Source: Scatomonas sp963930955
Lineage (GTDB): Bacteria > Bacillota > Clostridia > Lachnospirales > Lachnospiraceae
Direction: 5' to 3'
Assembly (NCBI GenBank): GCA_963930955.1
Contig: OZ006967.1
Location: 496,001 to 560,000 of the forward strand
DNA length: 64,000 nucleotides
Of the stretch, positions 26,663 through 35,188 are shown piece by piece. The notes beneath the pieces were generated by a model. That model was not told the DNA's origin. It was given only the letters and a program-made list of their open reading frames with translations, and did not search any database. Numbering within the stretch: the stretch's first letter is position 1; the number at the start of each line of letters is the position of its first letter. The translations under genes and the position numbers were made by a program.

Positions 26663-27727
26663 TTATCCGATGATCTGCAGTTCTCTGGTAAGGCCGAATT
26701 TCTTCTCCAGCTCTTTCAGTTCCTCATAGGTTGTTTCCGGAACAGGAATACCGTTTTTCCTGCGCTCCTGCTCTCTGCGGTATTCGATCTCGCCGGGCAT
26801 GAGCATCTCCGCTTTCTCATCCCACATGGGCGTAGCCTTCAGCCCGTCGTAGAACTCTTTCATTCTCTCCTTCATCGCTTCTTTGGAGATGATCTTGCTG
26901 ATATCGATGGCGATCATAAAGTGGCCGGTGAGGCTGGGCTCCTCCGGATTCGCATACATACTCTTCATTTCTTTTCCGAATACGCCGCCGGTAATCAGAC
27001 CGGAAAGGATATCTACCACATAGGAAAGACCAAGTCCCTTATGACCTCCCATAGGAAGCAGGTATCCGTCAAAAGCCTTCTGGGGATCATCCGTAGGCCG
27101 TCCTTCTTTATCCGTCGCCCAGTCCATGGGGATCTTCTCCTTTTTCTTAATGGCCAGAGTCAGTTTTCCGCCTGCCACCACCGACAGGGACATGTCCAGA
27201 ACAAAAGGAAAATCTCCGTAAGTAGGAATCGCGAAAGCAATGGGATTGTTTCCGGTTACCGGTGTGGAGGCTCCCGGAGCTACGATCAGGGGCTTCACAT
27301 TGGTCATGGAAATTCCGATCATTCCTTCTTTTGCCGCCATTCTGGCGTAGATGGCTCCAGCGCCGAAATGATTGCTGTTAATGACTCCGCAGGCTGCGAT
27401 TCCGGTTTTCCGGGCATTTTCTATAGCCCGCTTCATGCCTTCCCTGGCTGCTATAAAACCGGCGGCGGCATCTCCGTCGATTACTTCCAGATTATTTTCA
27501 CCCCGGATCACCCGGATATCCGGCTTTACGTTAATGGCTCCGTTCTCCATTCTTTTTACATAAGCCGGTATACGGATGGCTCCGTGGGAATCAATCCCCC
27601 AATAGTTGGAATTTACCAGGGCCTCCGCGTGAAACGCCGCATCCTCTTGGTTCATCCCCACCTTCTGAAATAATTCTTCCGCAAAGGCTTCCAGATTCTC
27701 ACCTTTAACAAGAACTGTGTTTGCCAA
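26663..27727 (-). CDS. Malate/L-lactate dehydrogenase family oxidoreductase (Ldh_2)
   Basis: A 354-residue NAD(P)-dependent dehydrogenase of the Ldh_2/YlbC/ComC fold, unrelated to Rossmann dehydrogenases. Family features are WGIDSHGAIRIPAYVKR near residue 45, NSNHFGAGAIYARMA near 120, and TPVTGNNPIAFAIP with the FVLDMSLS strand. Members reduce 2-keto acids such as 2,3-diketogulonate, ureidoglycolate or delta-piperideine-2-carboxylate. The start is TTG, supported by the strong GGAGGAGGAG site. It likely reduces or forms an alpha-keto acid intermediate in this pathway. Confidence 0.88.
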   Translation of the reverse strand: MANTVLVKGENLEAFAEELFQKVGMNQEDAAFHAEALVNSNYWGIDSHGAIRIPAYVKRMENGAINVKPDIRVIRGENNLEVIDGDAAAGFIAAREGMKRAIENARKTGIAACGVINSNHFGAGAIYARMAAKEGMIGISMTNVKPLIVAPGASTPVTGNNPIAFAIPTYGDFPFVLDMSLSVVAGGKLTLAIKKKEKIPMDWATDKEGRPTDDPQKAFDGYLLPMGGHKGLGLSYVVDILSGLITGGVFGKEMKSMYANPEEPSLTGHFMIAIDISKIISKEAMKERMKEFYDGLKATPMWDEKAEMLMPGEIEYRREQERRKNGIPVPETTYEELKELEKKFGLTRELQIIG

Positions 27728-27754
27728 TCTGCTCCTCCTCCTTCTGTCCTATGA

Positions 27755-28816
27755 CTAAAATTGAATTAATATCTTCATGCATCCCCCGAGACGGCTCTGG
27801 AAGGTTCTGACCGCTTCCCTCATTTCTTCTAAGGGGAAGCGATGGGTAATCAGCGCTTCCGGGCGGATCACCTTCCCGGCCATCATGTTTAATACCTCCT
27901 GGTGGCAGTTGGGATTTCCCCGGCTGCCCACGATTGTCAGTTCGTTCCATACCATTGCCTTAATATCCATGGGATAGATATTTTCCGCAGGCATGGCAAT
28001 GACTGCGATCTTTCCGCCTCTGCTTACAGAATCAATGCTGTTTTTCAGAGACTGTTCTGTGCCGGCGCACTCTATGACCCGATCTGCGCCCAGGCCTCCT
28101 GTCATCTCTTTCACCTGCTGTCCCACGGCAGCAGCTGTATAATCAATACTCGCATCCGCTCCGAAGGATTGGGCCATCTCAAGCCGCTCTCCCCGTCCGC
28201 ATAGGATGACCCGGCTCCCCATGGCTTTTAAAAGCATGGCCGCCGACATTCCTACAGGGCCGCAGCCCATCACCGCCGCTGTGCCTCCCGGCACGGCTCC
28301 TACCAGCCTTATTCCGTGGAGAGCGGTGGCCAGGGTGTCTGCCAGAGCCCCCAGCTCGCAGCTCAGGCCCTCCGGAATCCTGTGCACAGCCCGGATATTG
28401 AAAACGCAATACTCCGCATAGCATCCCTGCACAGTAAACCCGTATTGTTTATGGCCCGTCTCCGGTTTTCCAAAATTCAGACACAGATTGTACCGGCCTT
28501 CCCTGCAGTTTTTGCAGGTGCCGCAGCCCAGATGCGCTTCCGATGCTACCAGATCTCCGGGGCGGAACATTTCCGCCCCCGGTCCGGCCTCCTCCACGAT
28601 CCCCGCTCCTTCATGGCCGGGAATAAATGGCAGGTATGCCGGAAGCCCGTCTTTTCTGCTTTTTCCTTCCAGCAGCGGCGGATCGGATCCGCAGAGGGCT
28701 ACCGAATGCATGCGCACCAGCACTTCCTGAAACCCGGGACGGGGAATGGGAACCTCCTCCACGCCGTATCTGGAAGGGCCGCGCATGACCAGCGCTCTCA
28801 TTGTCTGTTTCTTCAT
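27755..28816 (-). CDS. Zinc-dependent alcohol/sugar dehydrogenase (MDR family)
   Basis: A 353-residue medium-chain dehydrogenase. The catalytic zinc residues are ALCGSDPPL (Cys) and GHEGAGIVEE (His-Glu). The structural zinc loop is CGTCKNCREGRYNLC, four cysteines. The Rossmann motif is VMGCGPVGMSAA. Homologues include sorbitol, threonine and scyllo-inosose dehydrogenases. It directly follows the ABC importer genes, so it probably performs the first oxidation of the imported compound. The ribosome site is weak. Confidence 0.9.
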   Translation of the reverse strand: MKKQTMRALVMRGPSRYGVEEVPIPRPGFQEVLVRMHSVALCGSDPPLLEGKSRKDGLPAYLPFIPGHEGAGIVEEAGPGAEMFRPGDLVASEAHLGCGTCKNCREGRYNLCLNFGKPETGHKQYGFTVQGCYAEYCVFNIRAVHRIPEGLSCELGALADTLATALHGIRLVGAVPGGTAAVMGCGPVGMSAAMLLKAMGSRVILCGRGERLEMAQSFGADASIDYTAAAVGQQVKEMTGGLGADRVIECAGTEQSLKNSIDSVSRGGKIAVIAMPAENIYPMDIKAMVWNELTIVGSRGNPNCHQEVLNMMAGKVIRPEALITHRFPLEEMREAVRTFQSRLGGCMKILIQF

Positions 28817-28821
28817 TTTTA

Positions 28822-29772
28822 TTACTTCTTTCTGTTCTTCAGATTATCGGTAACAACTGCCACGATGATGATGGCGCCTTTCAGGATCTGCTGGATATAC
28901 GGGGATACCATCATCAGATCCAGGCCGTTCTGGAGAACGCCCATGATCAGAACACCGCCGACAACTCCCAGTACATGGCCGGAGCCGCCTGTCATGCTGA
29001 CACCGCCGATTACCGCGGAAGCAATGGCGTCCATATGGTACTCAATTCCGTTTGCCGCGGAACCGGAACTTACACGGCCGGTAATCAGGATACCGGCGAT
29101 GGTAGCAAAGGTACTCATCAGAAGGAATACGATGATCCGGACTTTATCTACGTTAATACCGCAGACTCTGGCGGCTTCCTGGTTTCCGCCCAGGGCGTAT
29201 ACTTTCTTTCCAAAAGCCGTCTTGTTCAGGATAATGGCTACAACCACCGCGCAGAGGATAAATACGATAACCAGAACGGGAATTCCCAGGATCCGGGCGC
29301 TTCCCAGCCACTCAATGGCCGGATGTACATTACTGATAGGCTGGCCGTTGGAGATAATCAGGGCCAGACCTTCCGCGATACTCATCATACCCAGAGTAGC
29401 GATCATGGCCGGAATACGGGTTTTCGCAATGAGAAAACCATTGATAAATCCACAGCAGAGGCCTGCCAGCAGGGGCATGATAAAAGCAAGAACTACCGGA
29501 AGATCTCTGCTGGCGAACCAGGCGCATACCACGGAGGTCAGCGCGATCTGGGGACCGCCGGAAATATCAATATCTCCGATCAGGATAACCAGCATCATAC
29601 CCATTGTCAGGATACCTACCAGGGAAATCTGTCTCATGATATTGATCAGATTTCCGGGATTAATAAACTGCGGCTTCAGTGCGGTCATGATGATTACCAT
29701 AGCCACAAGTATAATGATAATACTATATTTCTTCACAAACTTCCCTGCGGAAGCTGATTTCTCTTTTCCCAT
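28822..29772 (-). CDS. Ribose-type ABC transporter permease
   Basis: A 316-residue integral membrane protein of the RbsC/BPD_transp_2 family with about nine to ten helices. The typical sequence GDIDISGGPQIALTSVV occurs near residue 70 and the cytoplasmic coupling segment ALGGNQEAARVCGINV near 195. It forms the membrane channel, probably as a dimer, for the sugar importer of this operon. GGGAGGAC precedes the ATG. It is encoded between the ATPase and the zinc dehydrogenase with only five bases to the latter. Confidence 0.93.
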   Translation of the reverse strand: MGKEKSASAGKFVKKYSIIIILVAMVIIMTALKPQFINPGNLINIMRQISLVGILTMGMMLVILIGDIDISGGPQIALTSVVCAWFASRDLPVVLAFIMPLLAGLCCGFINGFLIAKTRIPAMIATLGMMSIAEGLALIISNGQPISNVHPAIEWLGSARILGIPVLVIVFILCAVVVAIILNKTAFGKKVYALGGNQEAARVCGINVDKVRIIVFLLMSTFATIAGILITGRVSSGSAANGIEYHMDAIASAVIGGVSMTGGSGHVLGVVGGVLIMGVLQNGLDLMMVSPYIQQILKGAIIIVAVVTDNLKNRKK

Positions 29773-29787
29773 GAATTAAGTCCTCCC

Positions 29788-31287
29788 TTAACCTTCCTTA
29801 AACGCTATCTGCATCAAAGTTTCCTGTGTGGCGTCCTCGTGGTCCACTTCCCCGGCCTTATGGCCTTCATGCATAACCACGATCCTGTCGCTCATTCCCA
29901 GAACCTCGGGCATTTCTGAGGAGATCAGAATCACCGCTGTTCCGTTTTTCGTCATTTCGCCTAAAAGCTTATGAATTTCCGCCTTGGCATTCACGTCTAT
30001 ACCTCTGGTGGGCTCATCCACGATCAGGATTTCCGGTGCGTTGATCAGCCAGCGGCCCATAAGAACCTTCTGCTGGTTTCCTCCGGAAAGGTATTCGATC
30101 AGCTGCTCCATGGACGGTGTTTTAATATCCAGCTTATCTTTCATTTCATTGGTCCGCTTCCGGACTTCTTTAAAATTCAGGAAAGCTCCCTTCTTATGCA
30201 TCTCCAGGTTAGACATGATCATATTGTCGGTAATATTCAGAGGCAGGAAACAGCCGCTTCCCTTTCTGTCCTCTGTAAGAAGACCAATTCCATTGCTGAT
30301 GGCATCGTGAGGATTGCGGATCTGTACTTCTTTTCCCCGGATGAAAACCTTGCCTTCCGTGTGGGGTCTGAGTCCGAACACCGCTTCCAGAAGTTCGCTC
30401 CGGCCCGCTCCGATCAGTCCCGCAAAGCCCAGCATCTCATGGGCGTGAACGGTAAAGGAAACATCAAAGAAATGACGTCCGTCCGAAAAGTTTTCCACCC
30501 GGAGCAGTTCCTCGCCCGGTTCGTAATAGGTCTTCGGGAACATATCCGTCAGTTCCCGGCCTACCATCATAGAAATCAGCTTATTATTATCCAGGTTTTC
30601 CGTCAGATCCCCGCCTACCAGCTCTCCATCCCGGAGCACGGAGATCTCATCCGTAATTTCAAATACCTCGGACATTTTGTGGGTAATGTAGATAATGGTT
30701 ACTCCGTCCTGCTTCAGCATGCGGATGATCCGGAAAAGATTTTCTACTTCCTTATCTGTGATCGAAGAGGTGGGCTCATCCATGATGACCAGTTTTGAAT
30801 TAAAGGAAATTGCTTTCGCGATCTCCACCATCTGCATATTCGCTGTACTCAGTTCTCTCATGAGAACATCCGGGCGAAGTTTCAGGCCCAGCTTGTCCAG
30901 CAGTTCAGCGGTCATTTTGTTCAGGCGTTTGTGATCCACAAAATGCCACTTTGTTTTGGGCTCCCGGCCCAGGAATATATTTTCAGCCACTGTCATATCC
31001 GGAATGGGACTCATTTCCTGATGGATCATGGAAATCCCCGCCTCCAGCGCCTGCTGGATGGTTTTCAGTTCCAGGGGCTTTCCGTCAAAACTCATCGTTC
31101 CGGAAGTAGGAGTATAAATTCCCTGAAGAATTTTCATCAGCGTAGATTTTCCCGCTCCGTTTTCTCCCATCAGACCGTGGACTGTTCCTTTTCTAACCTT
31201 AAGCGTAACGTCCTTTAACGCCTTCACTCCTGGAAATTCTTTTACGATATGGTTCATTTCCAGTATGTATCCGCTTTTATCACTCAT
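29788..31287 (-). CDS. Sugar ABC transporter ATP-binding protein (RbsA/MglA type)
   Basis: A 499-residue duplicated ATPase. The N-terminal half has Walker A GENGAGKST, signature ELSTANMQMVEIAKA and Walker B LVIMDEPTSS. The C-terminal half has the degenerate Walker A GLIGAGRSE and an intact LSGGNQQKV signature with LIVDEPTRGID. This asymmetry is standard for ribose/galactose/xylose importers. It energises uptake with the permease that follows after 15 bases. A GGAGG site precedes the ATG. Confidence 0.95.
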   Translation of the reverse strand: MSDKSGYILEMNHIVKEFPGVKALKDVTLKVRKGTVHGLMGENGAGKSTLMKILQGIYTPTSGTMSFDGKPLELKTIQQALEAGISMIHQEMSPIPDMTVAENIFLGREPKTKWHFVDHKRLNKMTAELLDKLGLKLRPDVLMRELSTANMQMVEIAKAISFNSKLVIMDEPTSSITDKEVENLFRIIRMLKQDGVTIIYITHKMSEVFEITDEISVLRDGELVGGDLTENLDNNKLISMMVGRELTDMFPKTYYEPGEELLRVENFSDGRHFFDVSFTVHAHEMLGFAGLIGAGRSELLEAVFGLRPHTEGKVFIRGKEVQIRNPHDAISNGIGLLTEDRKGSGCFLPLNITDNMIMSNLEMHKKGAFLNFKEVRKRTNEMKDKLDIKTPSMEQLIEYLSGGNQQKVLMGRWLINAPEILIVDEPTRGIDVNAKAEIHKLLGEMTKNGTAVILISSEMPEVLGMSDRIVVMHEGHKAGEVDHEDATQETLMQIAFKEG

Positions 31288-31323
31288 CAGAATTCCTCCA
31301 GTCCTTTTTATGATATGGTTCCC

Positions 31324-31358
31324 GGCGGAGGGGCGGGGCCGGAAAGCCCCGCTCCGCC
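31324..31358 (-). promoter_or_regulatory. GC-rich intercistronic hairpin between binding-protein and ATPase genes
   Basis: Arms of about 13 paired bases (31324-31340 with 31346-31358, one C bulged) and the loop GGAAA form a very stable stem just after the binding-protein stop. No U-tract follows on the minus strand, so it is more likely an mRNA-stabilising or partial-termination element that raises the amount of binding protein relative to the importer. Confidence 0.65.
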
Positions 31359-31371
31359 TCAGGGGCTGACC

Positions 31372-32391
31372 TTATTCTGCGTACTGCATATAGTCGTCCA
31401 CGTTGTCGGCCGTTACAAGTTCGAAATCAATCATAATCTCTGCTTCCGGCTGCTCTCCGTTAATGTACTGCAGAGCAGTTTCCAGGGCAGTCACTGCCTG
31501 GAGATCCGGATTCTGGAATACGGTAGCCGCCAGTTCTCCGTTCTTTACGCCGTTGATGCCGTCGGGGTCGCCGTTTACGCCGCACACCAGAACTTCCTCG
31601 GTTTTGCCTGCCTGCTCAACTGCCTGGTAAGCGCCCATAGCCATATCGTCATTCAGGCAGAGGATGGCGTCGATATCGGTTCCGGACTGAAGCCAGGTCT
31701 CTGCCAGCTGCAGGCCTTTATCTCTCTTCCAGTCTCCGGCGCCCTCGATCACTACCTGCATCTCCGGATATTTTTCTTCCAGGGTTTCTACGATGGCATC
31801 CCGGCGGATAAACTGATTTTCCTGGCCCATAATGCCGTTGACAATAGCAACGTTGCCCTGGCCTCCCAGTTTTTCGCCTGTAAACTCTGCCAGAAGCCGG
31901 CCTGCCACTTCGCCGTCGGCGCCTACGAAGGTATCGCAGCCTTCAAACACACGGTTAAAGGCGATCAGAGGAACATCCGCGTCCTTGCAGGCATTTACAA
32001 TCGGCGTTGTCTGCTTGGCGTCTACTGCCAGACAGATGATCGCGTCTGTTCCGCTGAGGATCTGGTTCTCTACCTGGCTGATCTGGGTATTGGCGTCCTG
32101 CTTGGAATCCAGAATGGTCAGATTTATCTGATCCGCATGCTCGTCCGCGTAGGCTTCCATTGCTGACATTACGAAAGAAGCAAAGGTGTTGTCGAAGGTC
32201 TCGATAATAACGGAGACATTTGCCGGATCTCCGGATGCGCTGCTGTCAGATCCGCCCTGAGCAGAAGAAGTAGTAGTCGTGCTGGAATCCGCCGGTTTTT
32301 TCTCCTCGGTTCCGCATCCTGTAAAAATAGACCCCATAAGCATGGCCGCCGCCATTGTTACTGCTGCAATTTTCTTTGTTTTTTCCATCAT
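31372..32391 (-). CDS. Sugar ABC transporter substrate-binding lipoprotein (RbsB-like)
   Basis: The 339-residue lipoprotein starts at the ATG at 32391, or the adjacent ATG at 32388, after AAAAGGAG. The signal peptide ends in the lipobox GSIFTGC. A Ser/Thr-rich linker is followed by a periplasmic-binding-protein type 1 fold (Peripla_BP_4): NVSVIIETFDNTFASFV, DAIICLAVDAKQTTPIV, PLIAFNRVFEGCDTFVGAD and GVNGDPDGINGV. It captures the sugar for the importer. As first gene of the operon it sits right behind the operator-controlled promoter. Confidence 0.93.
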   Translation of the reverse strand: MMEKTKKIAAVTMAAAMLMGSIFTGCGTEEKKPADSSTTTTSSAQGGSDSSASGDPANVSVIIETFDNTFASFVMSAMEAYADEHADQINLTILDSKQDANTQISQVENQILSGTDAIICLAVDAKQTTPIVNACKDADVPLIAFNRVFEGCDTFVGADGEVAGRLLAEFTGEKLGGQGNVAIVNGIMGQENQFIRRDAIVETLEEKYPEMQVVIEGAGDWKRDKGLQLAETWLQSGTDIDAILCLNDDMAMGAYQAVEQAGKTEEVLVCGVNGDPDGINGVKNGELAATVFQNPDLQAVTALETALQYINGEQPEAEIMIDFELVTADNVDDYMQYAE

Positions 32392-32495
32392 TTTTTCTCC
32401 TTTTCCTAAAAATAGTTTAAATCGTTCCCCCAATACTATCCGTTATCTCTTCTTTTTTCTGTTTTCCGGCAGGGCAGGTCCTCCTTTCGATTTGA

Positions 32496-32509
32496 TGTAT
32501 ACGTATTCA
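32496..32509 (-). promoter_or_regulatory. LacI-family operator O1, sugar operon
   Basis: TGTATACGTATTCA on the plus strand, palindromic around ATACGTAT. It begins about seven bases downstream of the expected transcription start of the sugar operon. The identical 14-mer recurs at 33941-33954. Confidence 0.85.
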
Positions 32510-32522
32510 TTTGTTTGAGTCG

Positions 32523-32551
32523 ATTATAGTCTCACCCCCTACGTATGTCAA
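32523..32551 (-). promoter_or_regulatory. Consensus promoter of the sugar operon
   Basis: On the minus strand a perfect TTGACA (32546-32551) is separated by 17 bases from a perfect TATAAT (32523-32528). The operator O1 lies just downstream, an arrangement suited to repression. Confidence 0.9.
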
Positions 32552-32645
32552 TCCTTTTTCGGCGTTTCTTGTCTTTTTGTATATTATATTCATATTTTTT
32601 GACGTTTTTTTGTTTATTTTTCTTCTGTTCCGCAAACTTTTATGT

Positions 32646-32651
32646 TATAAT
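32646..32651 (+). promoter_or_regulatory. -10 element of the lacI-type gene
   Basis: TATAAT is present, but the -35 position (32623-32628, TTCTGT) is weak. Operator copy O2 lies about 23 bases downstream. Confidence 0.5.
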
Positions 32652-32673
32652 AAACAGCGTCACAGATTGTTTT

Positions 32674-32687
32674 TGTATTCGTATTCA
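32674..32687 (+). promoter_or_regulatory. LacI-family operator O2, upstream of the regulator gene
   Basis: TGTATTCGTATTCA differs from O1 and O3 at one central base. Its place between the -10 element and the regulator gene suggests autoregulation, probably weaker because the dyad is broken. Confidence 0.7.
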
Positions 32688-32843
32688 TCTTGATATTTTC
32701 TGTTCATCCCTGGTTTTTGGTTTTTCTTTTCTATTCCGGAAAAATTCAGGAAGAACAGATGACTTTTGAATTTTCTTCGAGTATAATTACAATATTAAGG
32801 TTTATTTCTGTTTGGCACAGGCCAAAACGGGAGGAGGCATCCT

Positions 32844-33875
32844 ATGAAAAAAAATACCAGGGAAATACCTGCCGCCAAGGAGCCGGCAGTTTCCCGGGCA
32901 ACCTCTATTGATGTTGCCCGTCTTGCAGGAGTCTCTCAGGCCACCGTCTCAAGGGCATTCAGCCCCGACTCAAAAATTCTTCCTTCCACCCGCGAGAAGG
33001 TCCTAGCCGCCGCAAGAGCTCTGAAGTACACACCGGACGCGATTGCCCGAAGTCTGATTTCCAACAGCAGCAATATGGTGGGCGTGATCATGCAGAATTT
33101 TAACAGCCCTTTTTATCCGAAAATACTGTCGGAGATATCCACCCACCTGCAGAAATTCGGAAAACAGATTTTGTTCTTCTATTCAAATACAGAAGACAAT
33201 ATGCAGCAGCTGATCGGCCAGATCCTCCAGTACCGGGTGGACGGGATCATTATCACTTCCGCGGTTCTCTCCTCGGAACTGGCGGAAAACTGCGCCGCTC
33301 TAGGAATTCCCGTAGTGCTGTTTAACCGGTATACTACAAATCTGAATGTGCAGGCCGTCTGCTGCGATAACATCCAGGCAGGCCGGGACTGCGCGGACTA
33401 TCTGCTGCAGAAGGGATACCGGCGTTTCGGCTATGTGGCTTCCTCTGAAAATGCTTCTACCAGCCTGGACCGCCAGAAGGGCTTTCTGGACAGGCTCAGG
33501 GAACACGGCATTCTGGACTGCCCCGTTTATCAGTCCGATTTTTCCTATGAAGCAGGCGCTCAGATTGTAGAGGAGCTCCTTGCTTCTTCCAAACTCCCGG
33601 AGGCCTTATTCTGTGCCAACGACATGATCGCCGCCGGAGTCATCGATACTGCCCGGCACAAATATTCCCTGCGGATCCCGGAGGATCTGGCGGTAGTGGG
33701 GTTTGACAACATTCCCATGGCGTCCTACAGCTCCTACCAGATAACCTCTTTTTCCCAGCCCACGGAAGATATGATCCAGGCTGCCCTGCAGATTATCCTT
33801 GAGCCCCGGAAAAGGAATTCCGTATCCAACCTGCGGCTGTTTCCCTGCACCCTGGTGGAGCGCCGGACCACATAA
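32844..33875 (+). CDS. LacI-family transcriptional regulator
   Basis: A 343-residue repressor. The N-terminal helix-turn-helix and hinge helix read SIDVARLAGVSQATVSRAF (about 21-39) and are preceded by a longer than usual basic leader. The rest is a periplasmic-binding-protein-like effector domain with GVIMQNFNSPFYPKILSEI, ADYLLQKGYRRFGYV and a PEDLAVVGFDNIPMAS block. GGGAGGAGG precedes the ATG. It is divergent from the sugar operon and stands before the URO-D-family gene; three copies of one operator motif flank these genes, so it very likely controls all of them, with a pathway sugar as inducer. Confidence 0.93.
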   Translation: MKKNTREIPAAKEPAVSRATSIDVARLAGVSQATVSRAFSPDSKILPSTREKVLAAARALKYTPDAIARSLISNSSNMVGVIMQNFNSPFYPKILSEISTHLQKFGKQILFFYSNTEDNMQQLIGQILQYRVDGIIITSAVLSSELAENCAALGIPVVLFNRYTTNLNVQAVCCDNIQAGRDCADYLLQKGYRRFGYVASSENASTSLDRQKGFLDRLREHGILDCPVYQSDFSYEAGAQIVEELLASSKLPEALFCANDMIAAGVIDTARHKYSLRIPEDLAVVGFDNIPMASYSSYQITSFSQPTEDMIQAALQIILEPRKRNSVSNLRLFPCTLVERRTT

Positions 33876-33906
33876 GAACCGGCAGAGCAGAAATGCTCCG
33901 GCTCCC

Positions 33907-33935
33907 TTGACATCTTCCGGAAGGTGTGCTATAAA
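33907..33935 (+). promoter_or_regulatory. Promoter of the URO-D-family gene
   Basis: TTGACA (33907-33912), 17 bases, TATAAA (33930-33935). The operator copy at 33941-33954 covers the expected transcription start. Confidence 0.88.
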
Positions 33936-33940
33936 GAAAG

Positions 33941-33954
33941 TGTATACGTATTCA
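33941..33954 (+). promoter_or_regulatory. LacI-family operator O3, URO-D-family gene
   Basis: TGTATACGTATTCA, identical to O1. Located five bases behind the -10 box of the gene's promoter, a classic repression position. Confidence 0.85.
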
Positions 33955-33983
33955 TGATATCAAACAAGCGAAAAGGAGATATT

Positions 33984-35123
33984 ATGAGCAGACGAAGTGA
34001 TTTTACAGCCGCCATGAATCATCAGCCGGGAGCGCCTTTATTTGTAGACTTTGGAAAGCATATTGGCTCTCCCCATGTTCTTATGTATCGGAAATTAAAG
34101 GAATATTATCCACAGCTTCCTTTCCCGAAGGAAGAGCGGATCATTGACCGGATGGCGCAGAACTGCTATGTGGACGAATGCCTGCTGAAAGAATGGGACA
34201 TTGATTTCCGCTGGCTTACTCCTGATTTCAACGGGCTCTGCAAGGATGTGGACGAAAATCATTATCAGGATATGTGGGGCGTTACTTTCCAGAATACCGG
34301 AGACCACTGGGCGATCGTAAAACACCCGCTGGCGGACGCGGAAGTTCCGGAAGATCTGAAGGATTCCTTTTTCCCGGATCCGGCAGACCCGGTTCTTTTT
34401 GCCGGACTGGAGGAGAAGGCAAAGGATCTTTTTGAAAATACCGATTACATTATCGGCGCGGACGGAATGAAATGCGGACTGCTGCAGACCGCGCTTCAGA
34501 TGCGGGGCTATGAAGCCTTTATGTGCGACCTTCTGGCCGATGAAGATTTTGCCTGCGCGCTGCTGGATAAACTTCTGGATGTGCAGAAAGCCCTGTGGAC
34601 CGAATACCTGACAAAGGTGGGCAAGTATGTGCAGCTGGTCTATCTGACAGACGACTACGGAACCCAGAACTCTCTGCTGATTTCTCCGGATGTATTCCGG
34701 GAATACATTGCCCCCAGGAACAGGATCCTCATTGACCATATTCATTCCCTGGCTCCCCAGGTGCAGATCATGTTCCACTGCGACGGCTCCGTTCTTCCTA
34801 TTCTGGACGATATGATCCAGATGGGCGTGGATATTTTAAATCCTGTGCAGACTTCCACAGAAAGCATGAAGGATACGGCAATGCTGAAAGAACGTTTTGG
34901 CGACCGCTTAAGTTTCCACGGGGCCATCGACGTGCAGCAGATCCTTCCCAACGCTTCTCCGGAGGAAATCCGGGCGGAGGTCCGGACACGGGTGGAAGAT
35001 CTCTGGCATGGGCAGGGCGGATATATCCTGGCTCCCTGCCACAATATCGGTCACGATATCGCCCCGGAAAAACTGGCCGCCGTTTTCGAGGAGGCCAAAA
35101 AGATCCGGCATTTGGCAGATTAA
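33984..35123 (+). CDS. Uroporphyrinogen decarboxylase (URO-D) family protein
   Basis: Start set at 33984 (MSRRSDFTAAMNHQ) with AAAAGGAG upstream. The 379-residue product has the URO-D TIM-barrel pattern: a DFTAAMNHQ start, VQLVYLTDDYGTQNSLLISPDVF, FHCDGSVLPILDDMIQMGVDILNPVQ, FHGAIDVQQILP and YILAPCHNIGHDI. True HemE is shorter and sits with heme genes. Family members beside sugar or methyl-transfer loci, such as MtaA-like proteins, move methyl groups to or from corrinoid cofactors, and many are uncharacterised. Control by the same operator as the sugar operon suggests a role in that pathway, perhaps demethylation of a methylated substrate. No corrinoid-binding partner is nearby. Confidence 0.75.
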   Translation: MSRRSDFTAAMNHQPGAPLFVDFGKHIGSPHVLMYRKLKEYYPQLPFPKEERIIDRMAQNCYVDECLLKEWDIDFRWLTPDFNGLCKDVDENHYQDMWGVTFQNTGDHWAIVKHPLADAEVPEDLKDSFFPDPADPVLFAGLEEKAKDLFENTDYIIGADGMKCGLLQTALQMRGYEAFMCDLLADEDFACALLDKLLDVQKALWTEYLTKVGKYVQLVYLTDDYGTQNSLLISPDVFREYIAPRNRILIDHIHSLAPQVQIMFHCDGSVLPILDDMIQMGVDILNPVQTSTESMKDTAMLKERFGDRLSFHGAIDVQQILPNASPEEIRAEVRTRVEDLWHGQGGYILAPCHNIGHDIAPEKLAAVFEEAKKIRHLAD

Positions 35124-35133
35124 AACCCTCCAT

Positions 35134-35180
35134 AAAAAAGAAGAACTTTTGGCTTTAAGGGCCAAAAGTTCTTCTTTTTT
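35134..35180. terminator. Bidirectional terminator, perfect 20-bp stem
   Basis: Arms 35134-35153 and 35161-35180 pair without mismatch around a 7-base loop, with T-runs on both strands. It lies between the convergent URO-D-family gene and the response regulator gene and should serve both. Confidence 0.93.
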
Positions 35181-35188
35181 TGCCTGGG

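Larger units (their letters stand above)
32392..32843. other. Divergent regulatory region between the sugar operon and the lacI-type gene
   Basis: This 452-base AT-rich spacer holds two promoters and two copies of one operator motif, listed separately. The remainder, 32700-32830, shows no gene or clear signal other than the GGGAGGAGG ribosome site of the regulator. Confidence 0.7.

Noticed and set aside
33984..35123. HemE of heme biosynthesis
   Set aside because: Sequence blocks and LacI-type control fit the broader URO-D family; no other hem genes are adjacent.
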